This document shows, piece by piece, positions 15,396 through 23,707 of a stretch of 38,772 bases of DNA; position 1 is the first letter of the stretch; the number at the start of each line of letters is the position of its first letter. The position numbers were made by a program, and so were the translations under genes. Origin of the DNA: an uncultured Bacteroidales bacterium (GTDB lineage Bacteria; Bacteroidota; Bacteroidia; Bacteroidales; UBA932); NCBI GenBank assembly GCA_947179325.1, contig CAMXAU010000029.1, positions 1 to 38,772 of the forward strand. Direction: 5' to 3'. The notes under the pieces are model-generated. The model was not told the DNA's origin. It did no database searches and saw only the letters and a list, made by a program, of their open reading frames with translations.

Positions 15396-16238
15396 ATGTC
15401 ACATATTTCAGAAACAATAGAAAAACTGAATAGGGAACTGCCACCGGATACAAGACTGGTGGCAGTTTCTAAATTTCACCCTCTTGAATCAATCATAGAG
15501 GCCTATTCGGCAGGGCAGAGGGTGTTTGCAGAGAGCAGGCCGCAGGAACTTGCCGCCAAGGTCAAAGAACTTGATGGACAGAAGTACGGGGATATAGAGT
15601 GGCATTTCATCGGGCATCTCCAGACCAACAAACTGAAGATGGTCCTTCCGTATGTCACAATGGTGCAGTCTGTTGATTCCATCCGTCTTCTTGAGGCGAT
15701 AGATGCCTGGGGAGTCCAGAACGGACGAGTCATAGATGTCCTGCTTGAATATCATATTGCACAGGAGGAGGCAAAGCAGGGTTTCACCAGGGAGGAGATC
15801 CTTTCCGTCCTCTTTGGCCATAGCACTTATAATGGTGTGCGTTTCCGTGGGCTGATGGGCATGGCAACATTTACAGATGATGAGGCTGCCGTACGTGATG
15901 ATTTCAGGAAAATCAAGGAACTCTTCGATGAGATTTCTGCCTTTGCCGGGCATAATGGAGATGCATCTTCTTGGGACATCTCTAAGAACGCCGATATTTC
16001 AGACATAGCTGCCGATGGGATGCCAGCAGAAGTGCAGGCCGGGTGGATGGCAGACGGTAAGGTTGATGGTATGGTCGAAAGGATTGTCAAAGAGATGACA
16101 GAATGGATGGCAGAAGGCCGGCTAAGTGCATTTGACCAGCTCTCGATAGGTATGACAGGAGATTACCGGATTGCCATTGAATATGGCAGTACAATGGTGC
16201 GTATCGGCACGATGATTTTCGGTGAACGGCAGTATTGA
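15396..16238 (+). CDS. YggS/PLPBP-family pyridoxal-phosphate homeostasis protein, with an insertion
   Basis: This PLP-binding alanine-racemase-fold protein buffers vitamin B6 and has no known catalytic role. Lys26 in LVAVSK is the PLP lysine, and HFIGHLQTNK and the phosphate-binding tail SIGMTGDY..AIEYGSTMVRIG are intact. It is 280 residues against a usual 220-230. The excess is about 50 residues just before SIGMTGDY (roughly residues 178-240), rich in Asp, Ala, Met and Gly. It begins 23 bases after yidC. Confidence 0.9.
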   Translation: MSHISETIEKLNRELPPDTRLVAVSKFHPLESIIEAYSAGQRVFAESRPQELAAKVKELDGQKYGDIEWHFIGHLQTNKLKMVLPYVTMVQSVDSIRLLEAIDAWGVQNGRVIDVLLEYHIAQEEAKQGFTREEILSVLFGHSTYNGVRFRGLMGMATFTDDEAAVRDDFRKIKELFDEISAFAGHNGDASSWDISKNADISDIAADGMPAEVQAGWMADGKVDGMVERIVKEMTEWMAEGRLSAFDQLSIGMTGDYRIAIEYGSTMVRIGTMIFGERQY

Positions 16239-16457
16239 TTTCCTTTCTGAGTGCCCGGGGATGATTGCGCCTGTGGAGCTGTTTTGTGGCTTTAATCCGG
16301 TTGCCTTAATCATTTTTTACGGAGTTTTTATGTGCTAACATTTTTGTTATACATGAAAACTTTTTTGTTAAATTGATTTGTGTTTAATTTGTAACGGTGA
16401 GGTGAGTGGCGGATGTGAAAATCTTGCGTTCTGTTGACAGTAAAACCGGCACACCAT

Positions 16458-16851
16458 TATCAGAACTGCCCTGTTTTTCTTGGACTGGTTTAACAATACC
16501 TCATTCTCATCTTCTCAATTCCGTCTTTCCGGTCCTCCTGATCAGCTGTGGAGGCGTAGTCAGCCAACTGCCGTCATACAACTCCGTGGTGCATCATGTA
16601 TTAACTGTACTCTCCCGTGCTCCTGCCGCCAAGGCTCAGCTGTATCCGATTCTCGTTGCAGTACGTTATATGCTGCCGGCCTTCTCCATGAATGCCAGTA
16701 CGGTCCTGTCTGCAAGCTCCAGCACGGTCCAGAACTGACCAAGGTCGCCTGTCTCTGTCTTCAGGTTGACTAAGAAGCACTCGGTGATGCTGCTGTCATA
16801 GCAGTTTCCTGTCCACGAAATGAAGCCTTTTCCGTGGCTGAAACACTTGAA
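16458..16851 (-). mobile_element. Decayed IS3-family (IS150-like) transposase and right end
   Basis: On the minus strand 16851-16666 reads 61 residues containing WTGNCYDSSITECFLVNLKT. This matches the end of the IS3 integrase core (…GNCYDNa..ESFF..LKTE), with the catalytic Glu kept as TECF. A frame change near 16680 continues the homology as HITYCNENRIQLSLGG…EYS, the family's 'YN..RI...L..SP.EY' tail. At about 16461-16484 the plus strand reads AACTGCCCTGTTTTTCTTGGAC, similar to an IS150 end. The 5' part of the transposase is gone. It cannot be active. Confidence 0.65.
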
Positions 16852-17036
16852 TTACCTCACGTGTCCACGCAATGAGGCCCTTCCCGTGGCCGAAACACTT
16901 GAATTACGTCACATGTCCACGCAATGAGGCCTTTTCCGTGGCCGAAACACTCAGATCACGTCCCTCGTCCACGAAATAGAGCCCTTTCCGTGGCCGAAAC
17001 ACTCGAATTACGTCCCTCGTCCACGAACACAGCCGG
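16811..17036. repeat. 52-bp tandem repeat array (about 4.3 copies)
   Basis: Units start with GTCCACG at 16811, 16863, 16915, 16967 and a partial one at 17019, exactly 52 bases apart. Each contains CCACG and CGTGG, which can pair to form a small hairpin, followed by CCGAAACACT. Copies differ at several bases, so the array is not freshly expanded. The first unit overlaps the coding remnant of the IS3 transposase. Because 52 is not a multiple of three the array is not coding. Confidence 0.85.
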
Positions 17037-17726
17037 TATTTATGGCCAGAATTCTCTTGGTTTGACATGCCATGTCCAATCCTGCTGCTGGTGAACGAGA
17101 TATCACTGGGTCAATAAGTGTTACCACGGCCCTGGCATTGTACAGCGTGGTATGGTCCGCAGGTTAAGTAGCGTGCCATAGTCAGCAGGTGGAGAAGCGC
17201 TCCATAGCTCAAGAGGCGCAGCGCCTTTCAGTCACCTTCCGGCCGCCTTGAAGCCGGCCTTCAGCTTCCCCATCATCATACCGGAGTCGGAGGACATCGC
17301 TATCTCGTGGCAGAGGATGCCCTGTCAAAGAAGTCAAGGCCCGGAGAGAGAAAGTGAGGGTGAGAGAGATTGAGAATAAAAGAGAGTGGGATGATTCCGC
17401 CGGAATCGGGGCTGCTGAATCCGGCTGTGAAATTTTGCTGGCGGGACCGGGCCCGGAACACTCTGCAATCCAGGGCAAATGGCATTCATACGCAGAACAC
17501 TGTCCCTGGCCATTGGGAAAAGTATATTGTAACAGCATGCCAGTGCTGCTCTGGGGCGGAATTACAAAAATCCATGCATAGACATATGCTTTTGCAGTTG
17601 ATCCGATGATAAGACCAAGCATGATGCGCTTAGACACAGCTTTAGCCATTAACTGGCGAAATGTCTGCAGGCCGTTGTTCAAGAGATTGTGCTTTGGACT
17701 ATTAAATGAATCAACCGATTGTTGAT
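17037..17726. other. Non-coding stretch before the invertible segment
   Basis: No convincing gene is seen in these 690 bases. It has a purine-rich run at about 17340-17392 and a small palindrome, GATTCC-GCC-GGAATC, near 17394. A long minus-strand open frame crosses it but has low-complexity, unfamiliar sequence. It may be worn mobile DNA like the region to its left. Confidence 0.5.
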
Positions 17727-17757
17727 GGTTTCTTAACAAGAACTCTACAAAACCGTG

Positions 17758-17789
17758 CAAAAATATAAATAATAACATTTATAACCAAA
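17758..17789 (-). promoter_or_regulatory. Consensus promoter inside the invertible segment, pointing left
   Basis: On the minus strand it reads TTTG (complement of 17786-17789), 20 bases, then TATTTTTG (complement of 17758-17765). This matches the Bacteroidales consensus TTTG-N19-21-TAnnTTTG completely. Its -7 box is 12 bases inside the left repeat. After inversion it would sit beside the right repeat and fire toward the capsule genes. Confidence 0.8.
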
Positions 17790-17840
17790 TAATTTATAGG
17801 CAATTACCCCCCCGGTTCTTCGCAATGCGCTATGAATCAA

Positions 17841-17848
17841 TAATTTTG
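17841..17848 (+). promoter_or_regulatory. Weak rightward -7 box in the invertible segment
   Basis: TAATTTTG fits the -7 consensus on the plus strand, but the -33 position holds only TTCT or TTCG. It could give low capsule expression in the assembled orientation, or be chance in AT-rich DNA. Confidence 0.25.
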
Positions 17849-18136
17849 CGCAAGAAAAAATTCTGATGTATACTTGATGCGGTCTTTTAAACTCATATTC
17901 AGGCATTTGAATTACGATTGGCCTTTTCTTGAATCTGAATATCCAAAATCATTTTTATTCCATGAAAAGTATTGACGGTCAATAGTATTCTGACGCTTGA
18001 CGAGTTCTTGTTAAGAAACCTGCAGAATATAATGAAAAACGTGAGACGGTATTATTTTGAAATACGTTGTAAGTTACTGAAATCTAATAGTATATAGAAG
18101 ATTTCGGGAGTTGGGGACGTATCTGTCCGAAAAAAC

Positions 18137-18673
18137 ATGTCTGGAAATTCCGATAATAATGTCTGGTATGCAATGCGCTCTTTGTTCCGCACGGAGTTGA
18201 AAATCAAATCTTGCCTGGATGCTGCCGGCATAAGGAATTTTCTGCCTACAAAAGATTCTGTATCTGAGTCCTATGGCAGGAAGGTGTGTGTCAAGGTACC
18301 AGTGATTTCAAATCTTATCTTTGTATATTCAAATCCGGCAGAACTTGCACCTATAATGTCTGAAAACAGCAGATTCCAGTTCATATACAAGCGAGGCGGA
18401 AGGGAGAATGAATCTATAGTTGTGCCGGACAGAGAAATGGAAGATTTTATAAAGGCGGTGGAGAATTCTTCAAAACCACTATATTTTCCTCCTGGAGAAC
18501 TTAATATGTCCAAGGGAACGCGGATACGTATAATCGGTGGTCTGCTGGACGGAATGGAAGGAATTTTCCTGAAAGTCAAGGGAGCACGTTCGCGCAGGCT
18601 TGTCGTGGAGATTCCCGGCATGATTGCCGTGGCTGTAGAGGTAGAGCCGGACCTTGTCCAGATACTTGCATAA
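18137..18673 (+). CDS. UpxY-like NusG-family capsule antiterminator
   Basis: A 178-residue NusG paralogue. The NGN domain (about residues 8-110) begins WYAMRSLFRTELKIKS and contains FVYSNPAEL and FIYKRGG. A KOW domain follows at about 123-175 (MSKGTRIRIIGGLLDGMEG). UpxY proteins are the first gene of Bacteroides capsule operons, where each keeps RNA polymerase elongating through its own operon. It lies just downstream of the invertible promoter, with a 116-base leader that could carry the antitermination recognition sequence. Length and position agree with UpxY. Confidence 0.9.
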   Translation: MSGNSDNNVWYAMRSLFRTELKIKSCLDAAGIRNFLPTKDSVSESYGRKVCVKVPVISNLIFVYSNPAELAPIMSENSRFQFIYKRGGRENESIVVPDREMEDFIKAVENSSKPLYFPPGELNMSKGTRIRIIGGLLDGMEGIFLKVKGARSRRLVVEIPGMIAVAVEVEPDLVQILA

Positions 18674-18691
18674 TAATTACCTGAAAAGAAG

Positions 18692-19585
18692 ATGACAGAG
18701 GCCGAGATCGGGTCCATTGTGGATTATATTTCCCGTGCAGCAAAGACAGTGCAGAGTGATTCAGACATGGATGTGCTCGCAGATGCCTGCATTTCCATAG
18801 ATGATGTGTTCCGCATAATGCCTTGCATGGATAAAAGTCGTTGCAGGCGTCTTGCGGAATCACTTGGATGTCTCTATACCGCTTCCGGGACATTGGACTC
18901 CAGAAGTCTTTTCAGGAGATATAGGTTGGTAAAAGATAGAGCTGGTGCTGTATATGGCTGTCTGGACGAAGAATGCAGCAGCCTGTTCAGCCGGATAATA
19001 GACGGACGTGTTATTTCGCGTGATATGGACGGCATTGGCTGGGATGCGTATGTTGACGGATATCTCAGGGAAGATATGGACATTATCCATTGCATCATAT
19101 ATGAATTTGGAGACAAGGCTGGGGAAGACGATTCCTGTGTCTTGTATATGGATTTCTGTCGTAAGGTATTCAGCCTGTGGGAAAAGGCACTCGCGAATGG
19201 ATGCGGATGGAGCAATGTGGCGGTCGAATCTGCAGTTGAGATGCTCGGGCTGATCCAGGATTATTATTGTATTTTCTTTGATGAAGCATTCAATCCAATG
19301 GCTGTCAAGGCATATGGATATTATATCGGTGATCTGGAGCAGATGCTCACATACCGGGAATGCATTTCACCGGCAGATGTTCCCGTTCTTGCCGAATGGC
19401 ATCGTCTTCTTGGTGAATCCGTAATATATCCCGTACATAGGGATATGCAGTTATCAGTTGCAGCCGCCCTGGAGGCTACCATGGAAAAGGGCGTGAAATA
19501 TTCTGGAGCCTGGCTTATGGCTGCCTCACGCCTTGCCGTGCAGCAAGGCAGCCAGGACTGCATCGTGACAGAGTCTGTCGCATGA
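18692..19585 (+). CDS. Unrecognised helical protein next to the UpxY-like gene
   Basis: A 297-residue acidic protein, apparently all helical, with no signal peptide, membrane span or motif I recognise. It is rich in Asp, Cys and Met. It follows the antiterminator by 18 bases and precedes the WecA-type transferase by 37, so it is surely in the same operon. In Bacteroides this slot holds UpxZ, an inhibitor of the other capsules' UpxY proteins, but UpxZ is about 160 residues and I see no resemblance. A regulatory role is possible from position only. Confidence 0.8.
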   Translation: MTEAEIGSIVDYISRAAKTVQSDSDMDVLADACISIDDVFRIMPCMDKSRCRRLAESLGCLYTASGTLDSRSLFRRYRLVKDRAGAVYGCLDEECSSLFSRIIDGRVISRDMDGIGWDAYVDGYLREDMDIIHCIIYEFGDKAGEDDSCVLYMDFCRKVFSLWEKALANGCGWSNVAVESAVEMLGLIQDYYCIFFDEAFNPMAVKAYGYYIGDLEQMLTYRECISPADVPVLAEWHRLLGESVIYPVHRDMQLSVAAALEATMEKGVKYSGAWLMAASRLAVQQGSQDCIVTESVA

Positions 19586-19622
19586 TTTAACTACTGTTCT
19601 TAATAATATTACTAATCCCCGA

Positions 19623-20741
19623 TTGACAATGGAACTGTATTATGCTGCCGGTTTTCTGCTGGCCTGTGTACTTGGCATGATTGTGTTGCCTAATATCCTT
19701 TTTGTCTCCCATAAGAAACAGTTGTATGATATGCCGGATGCGCGCAAGGTACATAAGTCTCCCGTGCCACGTCTCGGAGGGCTCTCCTTTTTTCCGGTAA
19801 TCATATTCACGATGTTCAGCGTGATGGGTGTGATGCTTTGTCTGGAAACAGCTTTCCAGCTGGACTACCATGTACTCTGCGAATTCCTTTTCCTGTTTGC
19901 CGGACTTACAATACTTTATCTGACAGGTGAGACTGACGACCTTGTCGGAGTTGGATACAGATACAAGTTCATGGTGCAGATTCTCGCGGCGATCCTTGTT
20001 GTAATGTCCGGAAACTGGATACATTCATTTGCCGGTCTGTTCGGAATATGGGAGGTACCGGCCTGGCTCGGCATCCTTGCCACAATCTTCGTAATAATAT
20101 TCCTGACCAACTCGATAAACCTGATAGACGGCATTGACGGCCTCGCTTCGGGACTAAGCATAATCTCATTGGTGGCAATATGCGTCCTGCTGATTGCCGG
20201 CTCATCCTTCGTGCACGTCCTGCTTGGTATCGTGACCGCAGGTGTGGTAGTCCCGTTCTGGTTCTACAATGTGTTCGGCAACTCCCACCGTGGCCACAAA
20301 CTGTTCATGGGCGATACTGGAAGCCTTACCTTGGGCTACATCCTGAGCTTTCTGGTGATATACCTTGGCCAGGACGTAGATACCCAGCTTGAGTCCCGTC
20401 CGATGATAATAGCCTTCTCCTCGCTCCTTGTCCCGATGCTTGATGTCATCCGTGTCGCCTTCCACCGTATCCGCAAAGGCCGCAACCCATTCCTCCCGGA
20501 CCGCAACCATATCCACCACAAGCTACTCCGTGCCGGAATGCGTAAAACACGCTATGTCATGCTGACCATCATCTTCATAGACGTGCTCCTGATAGTCCTG
20601 AACACCCTCCTCGCCACCAGGATAAATGTAACATTCATAATCCTCATAGATGTAATTCTCTGGACTTCGATCCAGTTCATAATCAACCACTACATCCGCA
20701 AGAACCATGGCGGGCCGTCTTATGTGCCGGAGGGGGTGTAA
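19623..20741 (+). CDS. WecA/TagO-type undecaprenyl-phosphate sugar-1-phosphate transferase
   Basis: This 372-residue inner-membrane enzyme of the MraY/WecA family has about ten or eleven membrane spans. It transfers a sugar-1-phosphate (probably an N-acetylhexosamine phosphate) from a UDP-sugar to undecaprenyl phosphate, starting each capsule repeat. Diagnostic motifs are ETDDLVGVGYR (Asp-Asp near residue 102), NSINLIDGIDGLASG, FMGDTGSLTLG, and PDRNHIHHKLL, the His-rich loop of WecA-type members. It is the only initiating enzyme in the locus. Confidence 0.93.
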   Translation: MTMELYYAAGFLLACVLGMIVLPNILFVSHKKQLYDMPDARKVHKSPVPRLGGLSFFPVIIFTMFSVMGVMLCLETAFQLDYHVLCEFLFLFAGLTILYLTGETDDLVGVGYRYKFMVQILAAILVVMSGNWIHSFAGLFGIWEVPAWLGILATIFVIIFLTNSINLIDGIDGLASGLSIISLVAICVLLIAGSSFVHVLLGIVTAGVVVPFWFYNVFGNSHRGHKLFMGDTGSLTLGYILSFLVIYLGQDVDTQLESRPMIIAFSSLLVPMLDVIRVAFHRIRKGRNPFLPDRNHIHHKLLRAGMRKTRYVMLTIIFIDVLLIVLNTLLATRINVTFIILIDVILWTSIQFIINHYIRKNHGGPSYVPEGV

Positions 20742-20932
20742 AGTGGAGATTGCCAAAGTAGATAAACTCATAATTTATTTAAAGTTGTATATAAATAAGA
20801 AATTACAAACGCTATAAATAGGTTGTGGATTTTATTGGGAAAATATATTAAGTGTCTTTTAATCAATAGTTACAGTAAATTATAGGATGAACTTTTAATA
20901 ACCATAATTCTATGCCGTTTTATATTTTATAA

Positions 20933-21250
20933 GCATTACAAAATTCTTATTACCAGTATATTAATGGGGCGTTTATGTCGCTCGCACGGGAAGAATTCAT
21001 GCCTTATCATACCTTTCTTTCATACTAGGCCTATACTGGCATAAGATTATTCGTATTCTTAAAAATATTAATGCCGTTATTTACAATAGTATCCTTTGCA
21101 ATATACGGGATTAACGAAGGGCGAATTAACACGATTCCACTGCTTGTTGATTTTATAGCAATGAGCTTGTACATGCCAATATTTGCACTTAATTGGACAT
21201 TTTATGGCAACCTCCTATCATGGACAGGAAAGAACTCTATGGCATTTTGA
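20933..21250 (+). pseudogene. Membrane-protein remnant (possibly acyltransferase)
   Basis: A single frame runs from 20933 to a TGA at 21248 with one TAG at 21026-21028. It encodes hydrophobic segments such as FLKILMPLFTIVSFAIYGIN and LLVDFIAMSLYMPIFALNW, then LLSWTGKNSMAF. The last piece resembles the 'lsyiGknSlaiYllH' end of acyltransferase-3 proteins, which would put the stop just before the terminal motif. The rest of the 609-base gap (20742-21350) shows no gene. The identity is a weak guess; the decay is plain. Confidence 0.35.
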
Positions 21251-21350
21251 AATTACCCCAATGGCTGACAGACATCTGTATAGTATGTTTTTTTGACAGA
21301 TTAGCCTCTTTGAAAGCTTAAGATGTATCAATTAGCAGATAAATAATATC

Positions 21351-22874
21351 ATGTCAACATCGAAAAGAGTTATAAAGAACACAGCATATTTGTATATGCG
21401 CACAATAGCGTCATTGCTTTTAGGCGTATTCACCACTCGTATACTTTTACAGGGGCTTGGAGAGTCTGATTTCGGGTTGTATAATGTTGTCGGTGGATCG
21501 ATTGCAATGCTTGGTTTTCTTAGCGCATCTCTGAGCAGTGCCACACAACGTTTTTTAAATGTAGCCGAAGGAGAAGGGGATTTTAATAAGGTTCGGCTCT
21601 ATTTCAACAATTCGATCATAATTCATTGGGCACTTGCCGGGATAATGGTTGCAATATTCATTATTGCTGGCTTCTTTTTTTTCAATGGCATACTGAATAT
21701 CCCAGATGGAAAATATGTGGATGCCATAGTTGTTTATGGATGTTTGCTTGTAAGCACAGTCTTTTCGATTACGGTTGTACCATATGAAGCGGAGATCAAT
21801 GCCCACGAGAATATGTTGTTTTTCTTGATTGTTGGTATTATAGATGTTATCCTTAAATTTTCGATAGCTTTAGCTGTACTTTATTTTAACACCGACAAAC
21901 TGATTTTCTATGCAGTATTAATGGCGGCAGAAAGTTTTTTGATTCGTTATTTACACCAGATTTATTGCCAACGTAAATATGAGGAATGTCGCAGTTTAAG
22001 CACGCGAGAATCATTTGACCGGACCACAATACGCCAGATGACATCATTTGCCGGATGGAACATGGTCAATATAGCTACCGGTATGATTTCTCTCTTCGGT
22101 ATGAACATTGTGGTCAATCACTACTTCGGCACAAACGTGAATGCAGCGATGGGTATTGCCACTCAACTCTCGGGAGTGATGATGGGACTGTCGGCCAATA
22201 TGATAAAGGCCGTTACTCCAGTTATTATGAAATCTGAGGGCGGTAACCGACATGATAAAATGTTACAATATACATATACAAGTTGCAAGTTTTCATATCT
22301 CATATTCTCTGTTTGTTGCATTCCCGTACTCTTCTTCATTCATCCAATATTAAAGTTATGGCTTACCGAAGTGCCACAGTGGACTGATATTTTCTGTATT
22401 GTACTAATTATAGCTACCCTTATAGATCAGATGACCGTTGTGCTGTATCAGAGCATAATGGCTGGAGGAGATATCAAGTTTTATAATATTTTCCGCTCTG
22501 TCACGAATATATTACCATTGGTGGTTAGTGTATTGATGTTTCAATATGGCAATTTCCCTCCCTATTGGGCATTAATAAACTGGGGTATCTATAAATGCTT
22601 AATAGGAGGGGCGGTAAATCTCTACTTCTCAAATAAAAAATTGCATTTGAATTTGCATTATTTTATTAAAGGTGTTTTCTCTCCGTCAATTCTCAGCTCA
22701 TTGGCAATTGCGATTGTGTGTATGGCTATATGTTTAATCAATCTGAACTGGCTATTGGCTTTCATTGCGAGTTTTATCGCCTCTCTCCCAATATATTGGC
22801 TAATTGCACTGGATAACAGTGAAAGAAAACAGTTTCTCTCAATTATACATATTAGATTTAGATTATGTCACTAA
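21351..22874 (+). CDS. Wzx-type polysaccharide flippase
   Basis: A 507-residue protein of the MATE/MurJ/Wzx superfamily with about twelve to fourteen membrane spans. It opens KRVIKNTAYLYMRTIASLLLG and FTTRILLQGLGESDFGLYNVVGG, the usual start of Bacteroidales Wzx proteins. It should flip lipid-linked repeat units across the inner membrane. Codon use is AT-rich compared with the housekeeping genes. Its last 10 bases overlap the next gene. Confidence 0.9.
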   Translation: MSTSKRVIKNTAYLYMRTIASLLLGVFTTRILLQGLGESDFGLYNVVGGSIAMLGFLSASLSSATQRFLNVAEGEGDFNKVRLYFNNSIIIHWALAGIMVAIFIIAGFFFFNGILNIPDGKYVDAIVVYGCLLVSTVFSITVVPYEAEINAHENMLFFLIVGIIDVILKFSIALAVLYFNTDKLIFYAVLMAAESFLIRYLHQIYCQRKYEECRSLSTRESFDRTTIRQMTSFAGWNMVNIATGMISLFGMNIVVNHYFGTNVNAAMGIATQLSGVMMGLSANMIKAVTPVIMKSEGGNRHDKMLQYTYTSCKFSYLIFSVCCIPVLFFIHPILKLWLTEVPQWTDIFCIVLIIATLIDQMTVVLYQSIMAGGDIKFYNIFRSVTNILPLVVSVLMFQYGNFPPYWALINWGIYKCLIGGAVNLYFSNKKLHLNLHYFIKGVFSPSILSSLAIAIVCMAICLINLNWLLAFIASFIASLPIYWLIALDNSERKQFLSIIHIRFRLCH

Positions 22875-23695
22875 TGTCAAGAATTTTGGGGAGCCTGGAG
22901 GCGAGACTCAGCCAGCCGCGGCTCAGTATATGGCGAACAATCTATTTCAATTTTCGCACTTTACCGTTCAAGCAGGCATTAAAATTGCCTATATACATTT
23001 ATGGCAAAGTCCGATTTTTCATGCTAAATGGGTCTATAATCATAGATTCCACGAGAATATCCTCCGGTATGATAAAAATAGGAATTAATGGTGATTCGTT
23101 TTCTCTTTTCGACCACTCTGGATATCTACAATTAGCTGATACAAATTCAAGAATAGTTTTTAAGGGTAGATGTAGAATCGCGTTAAATACAAAAATCAGA
23201 GTAGTCCAAGGTGTTTTGACTTTCGGGAATAACAGTAGAATTGGGTCGGATGTCAGAATAATATGTAACGGAGGTGACATTTTTATTGGAGAAAACACAG
23301 GAATAACCTTTAGCTGTGTCGTAATGAACAGCAATTTCCATTATACTTATGATGTGAATAGAAAAGGTTATCGGAATATGTCATCTAATATTTTTATTGG
23401 AAATAGTTGCTGGATCGGGAATCAGACAACAATACTTGGAAGCGCGAAATTGCCAGATTACTCCATCGTAGGCTCAGGAAGCTTTGTAAATAAAGACATG
23501 ATCAATTATGCAACCCAAAGCTATCCCATGATTGCGGGCAGACCAGCACAGATAAAAACATATGGTATAAAACGTGTATTTTCACCCAAGACAGAAATAA
23601 AGGTACGGTCATTGTTCCAAAAAAGGCAATATACCGAATTTGTTCCTTCAGAAGAATTTGTCGATAACCTGGATGAAATTGCAATTGAATTATAA
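22865..23695 (+). CDS. Left-handed beta-helix acyltransferase
   Basis: The 276-residue product has hexapeptide-repeat sequence from about residue 95 onward (GNNSRIGSDVRII, DIFIGENTGITF, NIFIGNSCWIGNQTTILGSA). It ends with the SIVGSGSFVNKD and IAGRPAQIKTYG pattern seen in maltose/serine O-acetyltransferase relatives. It probably acetylates a sugar of the repeat unit. An extra N-terminal region of some 70 residues and a 40-residue tail are unusual. It overlaps the flippase gene. Confidence 0.82.
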   Translation: MSLMSRILGSLEARLSQPRLSIWRTIYFNFRTLPFKQALKLPIYIYGKVRFFMLNGSIIIDSTRISSGMIKIGINGDSFSLFDHSGYLQLADTNSRIVFKGRCRIALNTKIRVVQGVLTFGNNSRIGSDVRIICNGGDIFIGENTGITFSCVVMNSNFHYTYDVNRKGYRNMSSNIFIGNSCWIGNQTTILGSAKLPDYSIVGSGSFVNKDMINYATQSYPMIAGRPAQIKTYGIKRVFSPKTEIKVRSLFQKRQYTEFVPSEEFVDNLDEIAIEL

Positions 23696-23707
23696 TAACA
23701 CTTCATT

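Larger units (their letters stand above)
17727..18020. promoter_or_regulatory. Invertible capsule-promoter segment with 19-bp inverted repeats
   Basis: GGTTTCTTAACAAGAACTC at 17727-17745 is repeated as a perfect inverted copy at 18002-18020. Each copy is itself nearly palindromic (TTCTT-AAC-AAGAA), as expected for a site bound by two recombinase subunits. The 256 bases between contain a consensus promoter close to the left repeat. The segment ends 116 bases before the UpxY-like gene. In Bacteroides fragilis, capsule operons are switched by exactly this arrangement, with the serine recombinase Mpi inverting the promoter. No recombinase gene is in this window. Confidence 0.85.

Noticed and set aside
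16406..16773. Plus-strand open frames of about 100 codons
   Set aside because: They are antisense to the IS3 transposase remnant and have no recognisable content.
16811..17036. 52-bp repeat array as a CRISPR
   Set aside because: The units are contiguous with no unique spacers and no cas genes are nearby.
17209..17778. 189-codon minus-strand open frame crossing the left inverted repeat
   Set aside because: Its ATG lies upstream of the leftward promoter's -7 box, so that promoter could not express it, and the sequence has no recognisable domain.
18692..19585. Calling this gene upxZ
   Set aside because: It is about twice the length of UpxZ and I see no shared motif; only position supports the name.
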